In this document: in pieces, positions 22,218-33,100 of the stretch
Numbering within the stretch: position 1 is the first letter of the stretch
Layout: each line of letters begins with the position of its first letter
Source: Balamuthia mandrillaris
Taxonomy: Eukaryota; Discosea; Longamoebia; Balamuthiidae
Direction: 5' to 3'
Assembly: GCA_031835245.1 (NCBI GenBank)
Contig: JAVKOQ010000218.1
Coordinates: forward strand, 23,351-87,350
DNA length: 64,000 nt
Notes under the pieces: model-generated
What the model saw: the letters and a program-made list of their open reading frames with translations, nothing else
Database searches by the model: none
Told to the model about the DNA's origin: nothing
Program-made: the position numbers and the translations under genes

Positions 22218-25200
22218 TTATTCGAAGTTGACTGTATCGCCCTGTTTGATGGTTCTGCTGTTTATCCGTTTCCGCACGACCACAGTCGTCGCTGTTACCA
22301 CGACTGCCGCCAGGACCACCACACCCAACACCACTGGCAGCACAATGGCCAGCACCATTTCATCCTCCTCATCATCCTCCTCCTCTCCATCCTCCCCATC
22401 TCCTCCATCGCTCCCTGTCAACAAAACAGAAACATCAGGATCGTATCGCAGAGAATGTTGGAAGTGAGGCAGGGTGAACACCACTTCCGTCTCCGCTTCC
22501 GCATCCTCCGATCGCTCCACTCGCACCCCCACTTGCTTGGAGGTTTCAAACTCCTCCTCCGTCCAGGCCATGGACAACACTCGCAACACCGCTCGGCTCT
22601 TCTCCGCCTCCAACACAAACTCTCTTTCTTCTTCTTCTTCTCCTTCTCCGTTGTGAACTTCTTGCACATTCAACCACTGCTCCTCTCCCGTTCGAAGAAT
22701 GGTGTGAAGTTCCAAGAGGTTGTCTTCGTGCACAAAAGGCCAATCCTGCAAAAGCAGCGTCCACTTCAAGCCATCCTGCTGGAAAGCCAGCAGGGAACCG
22801 TTGGGAAGTTCCACTTCCTCTCCCCCTGCCACCGCTTGGAACACCACCTGCATGACCACAGGGTGCCCCTCCTCCTCCTCCTCCTCCTCCTCCTGGACCG
22901 TGAAGTTGGCAGAGAAGATGATCTCTCCGGAAGAAGGATCCACCACGCTCTCCCAAAGCATGTCCACCAGAGAGACAGAGGTCACCACGCTTTGAGCAGA
23001 AGAGTCCACTTCCACCAGCCGCAAAAAGAAGGCCCGCAGGGCTGTGGCCGAGATGTCTTCTGCTTGGTTTCCATCCGTTGGCGCAAAGACAAAGTCGGGA
23101 GAGCCTTCTGGGAAGAGGATGGCAGCGGTTGGCAAACGAACGGGAGGTGTGACCGCTACGTTCACCACGTAGTTGCTGGATGTCAGGCTGTATTTTGGGT
23201 TGTTTTCACTGGAAGGTCTCAGCACCAACTGAAACTCGGTTGTAGGTGATGCATCTGTTATGGCAACTACGAATTCCGGCGCTTTGGGTGAGTTTGGTTC
23301 AACGAGAATGCTCTGGTTCTTCACGAAGATGGACCCATCATCTCTGACAAGGTTCACTGTTATAACGTCCAGCTGAAATGTGTTTGTGAGAAGAGGGTTG
23401 AAGTGAAGGAAGAATGGCTGATCTCCTGCTTCGTAGAACACCACTTTCTGGGTGCCCTTATTGTCGGAGACCGTCATGTGCAGTGGGTTACGTTGCCATT
23501 CGACGAGTGGAATGGTTATAAAGTTACAGTTAATGCAGCTGGAAGCGGTGCACTCTGTTGGTGGGGCATAGACAGTACTGGAGAAGCAGGCTAGTAAGTC
23601 TGGCGAGTTGGGCGTTTGCGGTAAGGAAGGCATGTACAGAAAGCTTGCGTTTGAATTTTGCGAGCGGATGTAGGCTCCTGCGTAGAGTTAACAATAAAAG
23701 CAGATGAGGAGAAGAAGAACAAGATGAAAAATAAGAAGAGGAGGAAGAAGAAGAAGAACAAGAAGGAAGATGATGATGATGATGGCGATGACAAAGAAAA
23801 TGAACATGAAGACGAAGAAATACTAACCAGAGGAAATCGTGTTGTCAAAGAACTCTATCAAACCTCTGCTTCGCCAGGTGGACGACTGCACATCAACTGT
23901 GAAAAAATACAAATAAGGACTTCGAAAAGCAAATGCTTAAAGGAAAAAACAATTCTCACCAAGAAAGAGCCCAACGGCATCTTCATTGTGAAGAAACTTT
24001 ACGAGTCCGTTTTGCTCCCAAGTAGACGAGCGATTGAGTGTTACGGCTGTTGTGGAAAGGGTGGACAGTAAGAACCAACTCGTCTTTTCTAGAAAGCAAA
24101 CAACAAGCGGTACCATTGGAACAATTCTCAAAGCTTACTTCATTGCTGGAATCCCATGTGCTTCCATCATCGAGTAATACAGCTGTTTTCCAGATGATTT
24201 TGTTAACAAAGAAAAAGTGATAGTTATAAAGGAGGAAATGAACCAAGCACCATATGGCTTGCGGTTGCGAAAATGAACGGGACCATTGCTCATCCAGAGG
24301 GAATTTAGTGAAACCTCGACTGCATAACCGTCTGTACAGAGGCACATGCATTGAGGAGGTCATGCGAAAGGAACGTAGGAACAGAACAAGCAAGAAGAAC
24401 GAAGAAAAGCGAAAGAGGAGAACCAACAGCCAAAATAAAATGGAAGAAAGAGCATAAAGCAAACCTGGACTAATGCTGTCTTCTATTTTTACAGCGCCAT
24501 TGCTGACCCATGTCACTCCCTTCAGTTTGACTATATATTTCATTTAGGGGAGAAGAGCGGAGAGAGGAAGAGAGGAGAGAGGGAGGGATGGTTAAGCGAG
24601 AGAGAACCTGCATCAGCGGAAATGCCGATGAAGATATCGTTCGTTACTAAGGAAGCCCCTGCTTCCATAACAATGACCGCTCCCTGTTCGTTTTGGAGGT
24701 GCACGTTGTCCAGGGAGAGCGTCGAATGGTCATCGACGTGTAACAGTGGTACCGGAAGACAAGGTCCTTGCACCCAAACATTGTTCAAAGTGATGTTGGC
24801 CATGATAGCGCCTGTGGAAAGACAACCCGTTATTATAACTTCTGTTGGCTCGTTTCCTGTCCCTCTTTGTTTTTTGTGTTTCGTTGTGGAGGTTAAAATC
24901 GGAAGAAGCATTGGGAGAATGGCTTTTGGAAAGTTAACTGGATTGTAACTGGGGTTGGATAGTTGGCGACTGTCCATGCGTAGGCGCCCGGAGGCACCAT
25001 CAAACGAACAGCGTCAGTCAGACTCACTGAGATGGAATTTAAAATAAAGTGAACAGTTAAAAACATCAGGAAAAGAAATGGAATGAGTCAAAAGGGAAAA
25101 AATAATCGTACTTAAGAAGGAGTTGAGGTTACAGGTGGGACATCCTGAAGGAACAGTACGGATATCCTCTGTTGGGTATATAATAACCGTCTCTTTCGTG

Positions 25201-25331
25201 AGTAGACACAAACCAAAAAAAAAAAAAAGTGAGAGAGATGATATAGCTCGCGCACACCAACCGCAACAAGTCCATGAAACCAAGCAGCAAAGAGCCAAAG
25301 CCAAGCAAACTCTCCGCCGGCACGAGTGCAT
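22218..25331 (-). CDS. type I membrane protein, exon-modular beta-helix-like family, member C
   Basis: Third member of the family at 3047 and 6958, on the opposite strand. Ten exons: 25262-25331 (signal peptide, LALALCCLVSW), 25112-25168 (CPTCNLN), 24939-25026, 24608-24841, 24465-24530, 24251-24331, 24114-24182, 23960-24046, 23828-23896 and 22218-23677. Exons 5-9 are five single-repeat modules (GVTWVSNGAVKI, SLWMSNGPVHF, STWDSSNEVSF, STWEQNGLVKF, STWRSRGLIEF) that pair one-to-one with those of member B. The last exon includes a region almost identical in DNA to member B, then an acidic linker, a transmembrane helix and a tail ending DTVNFE. One junction, exon 3 to 4, misses frame by one base with GT-AG sites, unlike in A and B; see findings. 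Otherwise the gene looks functional. Confidence 0.78.
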
Positions 25332-25490
25332 CCCTCTCTTTTCCGTTTCTTTTTGTTGTTAACAAAAAGTTAATTTTGCGAAATGCAGAGAGAGAGGCAA
25401 CCCCTAGCCTTACGCGCAATCGGCAATCCAATCAGCAAAGCAATTAAGAGATGGCGTCGGCAAAAAAGTTTCCAAACAAAAAAAACATAT

Positions 25491-25572
25491 CGACGTCGGC
25501 AGGATTCGAACCTGCGCGGGCGGAGCCCAATTGATTTCTAGTCAATCACCTTAACCACTCGGTCACGACGTC
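25491..25572 (-). tRNA. tRNA-Ser(AGA): tRNA-Ser (anticodon AGA)
   Basis: An 82-nt class II tRNA. Acceptor arms GACGTCG and CGACGTC pair over 7 bp. The anticodon loop CTAGAAA sits on an ATTGA/TCAAT stem, giving anticodon AGA. A long variable arm (GGGC...GCCC) and a T-arm GCAGG-TTCGAAT-CCTGC are present. The A box (TGACCGAGTGG) and the B box (GGTTCGAATCC) are intact, and a T-run follows downstream on the minus strand as a Pol III terminator. No intron. Confidence 0.95.
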
Positions 25573-25686
25573 CTGACGAGATTTAAGCTTGAAAATCGAA
25601 TACAGACAGCACTGCCAAATCATATTAATCAAATATGGGCTTTCTTTTTTTTTTTTTTGTTAGGCAACGCGAAGAACTGTTCGAAC

Positions 25687-26394
25687 ATGGAACGACTCCG
25701 CCGGTTCATTGGTGCTGCTGCTGGTGGTGAAGCGGCACCAAGCCAGAACGAAAACACGCAACCCAAGGAATTGACCTCTCAGTCTATCGCAATGGTTTAT
25801 TTTCTTTTCCGTTTTCTACTTCTATGTGTAACGCTTCACTTTTTTGAGAAGGAAAAGGAGGCTTTGAGCGAGAAAGAAAAGGAACTGCAGAAGAAAGGGG
25901 CCAACTACAAAGCGGCACTTAAGTACGAGAGGCAGTTCCGCAGCGAGAAGGACGACGACGGCTCGTTCTTTTTCGATGGTTACGCCATTCAGCAGGAGCT
26001 TGGCTTTGACACCTTTCAAGACGACTTCACGGACTATCCGGAGCATCAGAAAAGGTTTTTTATTTGCGTTCTCTTTTTTGTTTTGTTGAAAATGACCTTA
26101 TTCTTTTGTTTCAAAGATACCCGTTTCTATGTAAGAAGTTGCAAGAGTTTGTCTCTGCACGAGCACGTCGGTTTTGCGGTGACGATGATGTATTGTCAGT
26201 TGAGGTAATGCTGTCGTTCTTGTTCTTGTTCTTCTTTCTTCTTCTTCTTCTTCTTCTTCTTCTTCTTCTTCTTGTCGTTTCCTTATCGATCTCCAATAAA
26301 CATTTGAATGCAGCCACCAACGGAAACAGAACACATACCCGTCGAGAGCCCTGGCCGTCAACCCCACAATGGCACATGGGAACCTGTTAGGTAA
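25687..26394 (+). CDS. small charged protein of unknown function
   Basis: Four exons, 25687-25794, 25852-26054, 26117-26204 and 26314-26394, close to 159 aa. For exon 2 an acceptor three bases earlier would add one Lys. Nothing recognised. The N-terminus is Ala/Gly/Gln-rich. Exon 2 encodes a charged helix (EKEALSEKEKELQKKG) then aromatic, acidic sequence (DGSFFFDGYAIQQELGF, FQDDFTDYPEHQKR). Exon 3 has YPFLCKKLQEFVSARARRF. The last exon is short and ends WEPVR. Intron 3 contains TTC repeats. The tRNA-Ser gene lies just upstream on the other strand. Confidence 0.62.
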
Positions 26395-26708
26395 TGTTAA
26401 GAACCATGAGAGAAGACAGAACGAGGAGCGGAGAGTCGCTGGAGCATTGTTTTAAGTAACCTTTTGCAACAAAGGGATGAGATGAACTTTGATGGGCACA
26501 TGGGCAGCAATGAGATCAGTGATGCAGGCGTGTTGTATGCGTGGTCTTGCTGTGGCTCTGAAGATAAAGCATCTTCTCATTGTTCGTCGTTGGGGTAATC
26601 TACATTTTACGGTTGAAAAGAAGAGCGAATAACCTAACATTAATGTTATACAAGAAAACGAATGCAGAATAGAACGATAGTTCATTCTTCTCTCATTCTC
26701 GTCTTTCA

Positions 26709-26742
<34 letters not shown>

Positions 26743-26779
26743 TTTCTTGTTTCCTCTTCCTTTCTCACTTGTTCCTATT

Positions 26780-27522
26780 TTAATTGTTCCATCCGACTTC
26801 CTTCAGCTTCATTCGTTGCTCCGTCAGACGACGTTCCATTTGTTTGGGATCCGAGAGCCACACCTGATCCAACGTCTCCTCAAATTGTTCCTTTGGAACG
26901 CGATGCAGCTCCACCGAGTCACCAATGCCATAGAGGGTTACAGCTGCCCAAAGACGGCTCACGTCGTCTGGAAGTGCGAGGCTCTCAGCCCATGTTCCGT
27001 TCTTGAAGAAGTGAATGGTTCTGTTGAAGGAGAACAGTTTGAGGTTTTTTTGGGATGCGTTCTGTGGTTGTTGAGGAAGAGGATCGAGGTTGAGTAAAAC
27101 GCCCAAGCGATCGCCTGCACCCCATGCGGTGGTCACTTCTCTTCGTATGTGTTTGCCATATTCATCCATGCGACCTACGATAGTGTGCCTTTTGTTTGTT
27201 TTCGGACGACGAAAAGAGGAACGTAAGAATTTGCAGAAGCAGAAGAAGCAGAAGAACAAGAAGAAGAGAAAGAAGAACAAGAAGAAGAAGGATAGGAGGA
27301 GGAGGAGGAGGAGGAGGAGGAACAAGAAGAAGAAGAAGAAGAAGAACAAGAAGAAGAACAAGAAGAAGAACAAGATCAAGAACAAGAACAAGAACAAGAA
27401 GAAGAAGAAGAAGAAGAAGAAGAAGAAGAAGAAGAAGAAGAACAACAACAACAACAACAAAACAACAACAACATAAGACAACAACAACATAAGACAACAA
27501 CAACATAAGACAACAACATAAG

Positions 27523-27571
<49 letters not shown>

Positions 27572-28352
27572 GAACAACAACAACATAAGACAACAACAAC
27601 ATAAGACAACAACATAAGACAACAACAACAACAACATAAGACAACATAAGACAACATAAGACAACAACAACAACAACAACATAAGACAACAACAACATAA
27701 GACAACAACAACAACAAAGAACGTACTGACAACCAACAGCATTCCACCAAAACCAACTTCTAGCAATCTTGCTCTTCAAGTGGGCATGCAGCCTGCAATC
27801 CCAACTCTCATCGATGAGCCCCACGCCGAACAAATGGTTGCCCTCCTTGCCGATGATGAACTCAAAGGCGTGCCTCCCCGCGGCAAAGGAGGCTTGGCTG
27901 CGAATGGAGAGGTGGTTGGGAGGGCCTCCCCAACGGACCCTCCGTTGGGCGTTCTCCAGGAAGAGGTTCACGCCGAGCTCCACCCGGCTGGCCCCGTTGC
28001 ACGACAGGCCGATCCCTCCCTCCTCGGCTGCCAGCAAGAGCTTGGCCCGGTCGGCATGGGAGAGGGTGAGGTGCTTGGGGTCCCAGGGCATTCCCGCGTG
28101 CAGGGCATAGGTCCGTCTCCACTTCCCTTCTTCTGGCTCTTCTTCTTCTTCCGGTTGCTCTATGCCGAGGTCCCATTCGCAACGGCGACGCCAGGCGGGG
28201 TCCTCGTAGGCGGCTTGGCGGAAGAGCCTGCAGGTCAGCGCGGGGCCACGGAGGAGCTCACGCACGGGGACGTACTCCAGCACCAAGCACAGCACCTCGT
28301 AGGGCAAGTCCAGAAGGGCGAGCGAGGGGGGCGGTGGTTCGCTCTGCTGCAT
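26780..28352 (-). CDS. F-box/SPRY domain protein
   Basis: Two exons, 27734-28352 and 26780-27174, joined in phase 1, give 337 aa. The N-terminal F-box is clear (LDLPYEVLCLVLEYVPVREL, then LTCRLFRQAAYEDPAWRRR; residues about 14-60). A SPRY domain follows: HAFEFIIGKEGNHLFGVGLI, then WNAVGR across the splice, then WGAGDRLGVLLNLD and LKLFSFNRTIHFFKNG, ending ELHRVPKEQFEE. F-box/SPRY proteins such as FBXO45/Fsn are SCF-type ligase adaptors that read substrates with the SPRY domain. Same architecture as the gene at 1566-2688. The single intron is 559 nt of simple repeat. Divergent from the nitronate monooxygenase gene. Confidence 0.87.
27230..27720 (-). repeat. compound microsatellite/minisatellite filling the F-box/SPRY intron
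   Basis: On the plus strand (AGAAGA)n and (AAGAAC)n pass into (AAC)n and then a tandem unit of the form ACAACATAAGACAAC, repeated about a dozen times with varying numbers of AAC. On the sense strand it reads (TTC)n, (GTT)n and GTTGTCTTATGTT. Confidence 0.88.
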
Positions 28353-28478
28353 GCTTATCTTTCTATTTCAATGGCAATAAATATTATTGGACCGAAAACA
28401 CAATTCAAAAAAGGGCCAATCGAAAATCAAAGAATTTGTACGGAAATTCCAGAGAAATTAGATTAGTGATGTTTAATT

Positions 28479-28500
28479 GTCGACACGTCATCGTGTCGAC
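28479..28500. promoter_or_regulatory. 22-bp palindrome made of two GTCGAC sites
   Basis: Two 9-nt arms, GTCGACACG and CGTGTCGAC, are separated by TCAT and form a perfect inverted repeat. It lies 37 bp upstream of the nitronate monooxygenase ATG and 127 bp upstream of the F-box/SPRY ATG, so it may serve both genes. Confidence 0.6.
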
Positions 28501-28536
28501 ATAAATAATAACCAAGGAAAAAAACAAAGAAAAAAG

Positions 28537-29743
28537 ATGGCCAGAAGGGAAAGCTTGCGTGCGCTGTTGCCGTCCCTCCAGGGGATGAAGTATCCCATCG
28601 CGGCTGCACCGATGGCGTTCATCTCTGGGGCAGAGCTGGCAGTTGCCGTCTCCCAAGCAGGCGGTCTTGGCTTCATAGCTGCTGGTAACCTTTTTTTGTT
28701 TTTTTTTTTTTGATCCCTTCCCTTCCCTTGTAAAAATTGTGGAAATTATTTGTTCAGGTTACGACATGCTCAAACTGGAGGCTGAGTTGCGTCGTGCTCG
28801 TGGTCTGTTGGCCCTGGAGGAGGAACCTTCCACCCCACTTCCCGTAGGAGTGGGGCTGATCGCATGGACCTCTGCCAGGTCGCCCAGTGAACGCCAGCAA
28901 CTCCTCTCCAACATCCTCTCTCACCGTCCCTCTGCTCTTTGGCTCTTTGCTCCTGAAGAAAGCGAAGAAGAAGAAGAAAAAGGAGGAGGCTTTCTTTCAT
29001 GGGTCAATACCGTCCACCAACTCTCCTCTTCTTCTTCTTCACCACCACCAGCGGTCTTTGCTCAAGTGGGAAGCGTGAAAGAAGCCCTGGAGGCGAGCGA
29101 ATCCGGGGTAGATGTCGTGGTGGCTCAAGGCCATGATGCCGGCGGTCACGGCCGCAAAGCTTCTGCTGGTCTCACTGCTCTTCTTCCTGAAGTTCGTGAC
29201 GCCTTCTCCGCTCATCACCAACAAAAGAACAAAGAAGAAGGAGCGAAAGGAAGAGGACCATTGTTGTGGGCCGCAGGAGGCATCATGGACGGAAGAGGGA
29301 TAGCCGCAGCGATGGCATTGGGAGCAGATGGAGTGGTGTTGGGAACTCGCTTCCTGGTGGCGGAGGAGGCTCGCTTGCCACCGGCGCACAGAGAGGCTGT
29401 CCTCAAGGCAGAGGATGGAGGTAGGAATACCACCCGAACACGATTGTTTGATGAGTTGAGAAGCACGACTGGATGGCCAGCTGTATACGATGGAAGAGCT
29501 CTTCGCAACGAAATGGTGAGACAATGGGAAGAAGAAGGAAGAGAACCACAAAGCAACAAAGCAGAAAGGATGAAGGAAGAGTACAGAACAGCGGTGGAGG
29601 AGGGAGACTATGAAAGGGTTGTGGTTTGGGCTGGATGTGGAGTCGGACTGGCAAGAGAGGTCAAACCGGCCGCGGAAATCGTGGAAGAGTTGGTTCACGA
29701 ATACAGAAAAGTGGTACGAGAACTGCCAGAGAAGCTCTTCTGA
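28537..29743 (+). CDS. nitronate monooxygenase (2-nitropropane dioxygenase family)
   Basis: FMN enzyme that oxidises alkyl nitronates, such as propionate-3-nitronate, to carbonyl compounds and nitrite. Two exons, 28537-28684 and 28758-29743, give 377 aa, in the family range. The start of the TIM barrel is KYPIAAAPMAFISGAELAVA with the VSQAGGLGFIAAG glycine loop. GHDAGGH carries the conserved catalytic/flavin-region His. WAAGGIMDGRGIAAAMALGA with DGVVLGTRFL is the phosphate-binding end of the barrel. An inserted Glu-rich loop near residue 130 is unusual. Cytosolic or mitochondrial; no clear targeting signal seen. Divergent from the F-box/SPRY gene across a 22-bp palindrome. Confidence 0.9.
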
Positions 29744-30116
29744 AGGAAAAAAGGTACACAGTTTGTGCTCGTTCTTATTGTACAGTGCACTCAAACAAAC
29801 AGGCAGACAAATCACTAAAGAGTTGTCCTTTGTCTCGTAGCAATGTGGAATTGGCGTAAGCTTCTGCGAAAGAGCAGACCATAATAGGGAGATGCCAACC
29901 CCAAGAACAACACGAAAGGTTGCGCTGAACTGCTTGAAGCATGATACAATCTGATGATTTGGCCGATGCTGTAAAGAAGGCCAAACCAGCGAAGACTGGT
30001 CGGTCAGAAGAAGGACAAGGACAAAGGACAAAGGACAAGGGCAAGGAGAAACAAGGACGAAAGATGTCAGAAGGAAGCTTTTCAATGGCTAGTCGTAAAA
30101 GGGACAGAACAAGGAA

Positions 30117-30147
<31 letters not shown>

Positions 30148-30191
30148 ATGAGGGCGCGAAACTAGATGGCCAGAACCAGCAGATTTTTTTC
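29744..30191. other. convergent intergenic region
   Basis: About 450 bp between the stops of the nitronate monooxygenase and SNF2-type genes. It includes a (GA)n tract at about 30119-30147, which lies outside the neighbouring introns. No gene seen. Confidence 0.45.
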
Positions 30192-33100
30192 TTAATCTTC
30201 TTCTTGTTCTTCTTCTTCATCCTGAAGAAGCACCTCTTCCACAAACTTGGGCACCTCCAACAAAGCCGAACCACCCACCATGTAATAGATCTGATTGGCC
30301 TTTCGCAGCAAGATCTCGTACATCCTTTGGTCTATGGTACCTCCTGTGTAGAAGCAGACCGTTTTCACCCGCTGCATTTGGCCTTGACGGTTCACCCTGG
30401 CTTCTGCTTGAATATGTTTGGCTGGATTCGGTTGCAGGGAGTAGAAGACTACCATCTCCACAAATTGTACGTTTAAACCTTCGCCTATCTTGGTATAGAG
30501 CCCAACGCCGATTCTTGCACCAGTTGACCCTTTTTGCTTTTTCTTTTTGTTGTTGTTGCTGACGTCCATTTGTTTGAAGCGCTCGACATCGTGATATGTG
30601 TGAAGAGGAATGGCAATATCGCATCCAAGCGATTCTATCACTGCCGCTTGCTGCTTTTTCGTATTGACGAAGAGCAACACTTTTGCATTCCTAGTCAACA
30701 TGGGCGTTTGTGCTCGAAACGCATTGTTGAGCAGTTGTGCCTCTTTGGTGGCAGCTGCTCCGCTCTTTGTCTTCGAATTTGTTCGTTGTTTTTTGGTTTT
30801 GTGAAGATGTTTCTCCAGCCAAAGAAGAGTGAGAGTCTTGAGGTCGTTGCGACCATGAGCTTCCACGACGGCCTGGCTGCTTTGTTGGCTCTGTTGAAAA
30901 AATAGCTCCGCCTCCATTAAAGACAGGACCAGGTCTCCGCGTTGTACAGCCTCTTCTAGTTGTTCTGGAGAGAGGTCCCCCACACGGCGCTCAAAGATTG
31001 CTTTGCGAATGGGATCATTGGCAACTTCTCTCGCTCTCTCCTCGTCGTTGAGGACGTGTTCCTGCATGAATTGTTGCAATAGTTGTAGCTTGTTGCTATG
31101 CTCTTCCACTCTCTCCATGAGCAGCGGGATGTGATGGAGAAGAGCCTGTGCGGAAGACGAACAACCTTCCTTACGACGAATGTCGGCAAGCAAACGACGA
31201 TACTCCTTTTTGGCAGAGGGGGAGAGCGAGGCAACCAATGGTGGAAGCTCTAAGGAAGGCTCCCGATGAACAGGGGAGGAGAAGGAGAGACGCTCCTCCA
31301 ACATGGCTCGAAGGCTTTGAGGATTATCCCGTTTCACGCCATAAGTAGGATGTCCATGCACTTCATAGCGACCGATCTGGAAGAGGCTGTAGAGTTCGGT
31401 GTGGTCGTTGTTGATGGGAGTGCCTGTCAGCGACAGCCACAGACGAGAACGGAGACGAAGCACCGCGGAGCTGCGTTGTGTATCCAAGTTGCGCAGGTGG
31501 TGAGCTTCGTCAAAGACCACCGCAGTCCAGAATACGTTCAAAGGACTTCGTGGAGGAAATATCGTTTCTGCTTTTTGCCTTCTGCTGTTCTTTGAGGCAG
31601 TAGCAGTTTTTTTGCTCTTCTTCGCTGCTCCTCCATCAAGCGAAGCACAAGAAGTGCAGCGTTTAAGGTGGTCGTACTCACACAAAATGAGCGGGATCTT
31701 GCCAGCCTCTCTGGTCTCCGCGAAGGCTCTTCCCAAGTCTTGTTGGTTCTTTGGTGTCAAAGTGAACACTCGCCAACAAGAAGATGCTTCTGTTATCATC
31801 GATTGTCCGTCATCTTCGCTTTCTTCTTCCTCCTCTGATGAACCTTTCTCCAGAAATAGCCCAGCAGCACCAGTAGCTTCCTCTTCCCACACAGAAGCGA
31901 TATTACGGCCGACCAGCACCATGAACGCGGCATTGGACCTACCAACAGCCTCTGCCAAAGCTTTCATGGCTAATAGCGTGGTGAAGGTCTTGCCAGAGCC
32001 CATGCACCCGCTGTTGAGCAGCTGAAAGGACTTGCAGCACATCTCCTTGAGGGTGGTGACCTGGTAGTCGTGCGCGGTTCGTCCGTTGCGTTGCGCCAGC
32101 GCAAGAGCGTCCTTCACATGAGACCACATTACGTTTGCTGGGGCCACACGCTCCTCTGATAGAGCGGCAGGCATGGGTGGCTCTGGGCTTACGAGCCACG
32201 ACGATGACGAAGAGGATGCCTCGTGGCTAAGGATCAGATCGAGAGTTACTTCCAGTATATCCACGAGATACGGCACAAACGTGGCGGGCAAGGTATCGTC
32301 CTTGCGTATACGCCAGTGGTGAGGACGCACCGGATAGATCCAATTGGCATAGCTGCTCAACAGGACCAACAGGTTGACCATCAACGGTTCTTCAGGCCCG
32401 CCGCTGACAGAAGCCATGTCTGCTTCTTCCTCCTTGTTGCCCGCCGTGAAGCTACCGCCGCGATTGTATCCCTGAAACAGAAGATCAGGTCCGTTGAGTA
32501 ACCGCAGCTTCTTCGTCAATGCCGTCAACGGGGTGATCCAGCATTCTGTTCCCGCATTTGGAGATACTGCCGATTGTAGTTCGTGGTGAAGGGTCTGTGG
32601 ACTGAACTTGCTGTCTATGAAGAAGGACTCCTTCAGGGTTTGTTGCTTGATGCCTTGCATCACAGCCACAATGTCCATATTAGTGGTAGAGGAGCTACCG
32701 CCGTCTTTGTCATTATCCTCCTGCAAAACCTTCCAGAGTTTATACGCCCACAGCTTCTCCTTCAGATCTTTCAGGACAAAATCCGCTTGATGGAAACTTC
32801 TATCACTTTCCTCTCCGCTCTTCTTCCCGCTGAAGAGCTTGCGTTGAGTTGGCCCTCCGGATAATGTTCCAACCAAGCTTTCTCGTTTTACTTCCACTGC
32901 AGCTCGCCACGTCCCACTTGGCACAAAGTGCGTTAACTTGACCCACACTTGATCCTCCGTCTCCTCCTCACCACTTTCTTTGCGAGCTTTCTTGCCGGTC
33001 GTTGCTTGTTCTTTTTTAAGCAATTTATAACGAAGAGGACCCCAAGGAATGCTGGGGTCATTGCCTTTGTGCCATCCGGGTTGAAAGTATATCTTCTTTG

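Noticed and set aside
26452-26709. 85-codon minus-strand open frame between two genes
   Set aside because: The frame has no ATG at its start and the composition is ambiguous; the region is more likely the 3' UTR of adjacent genes.
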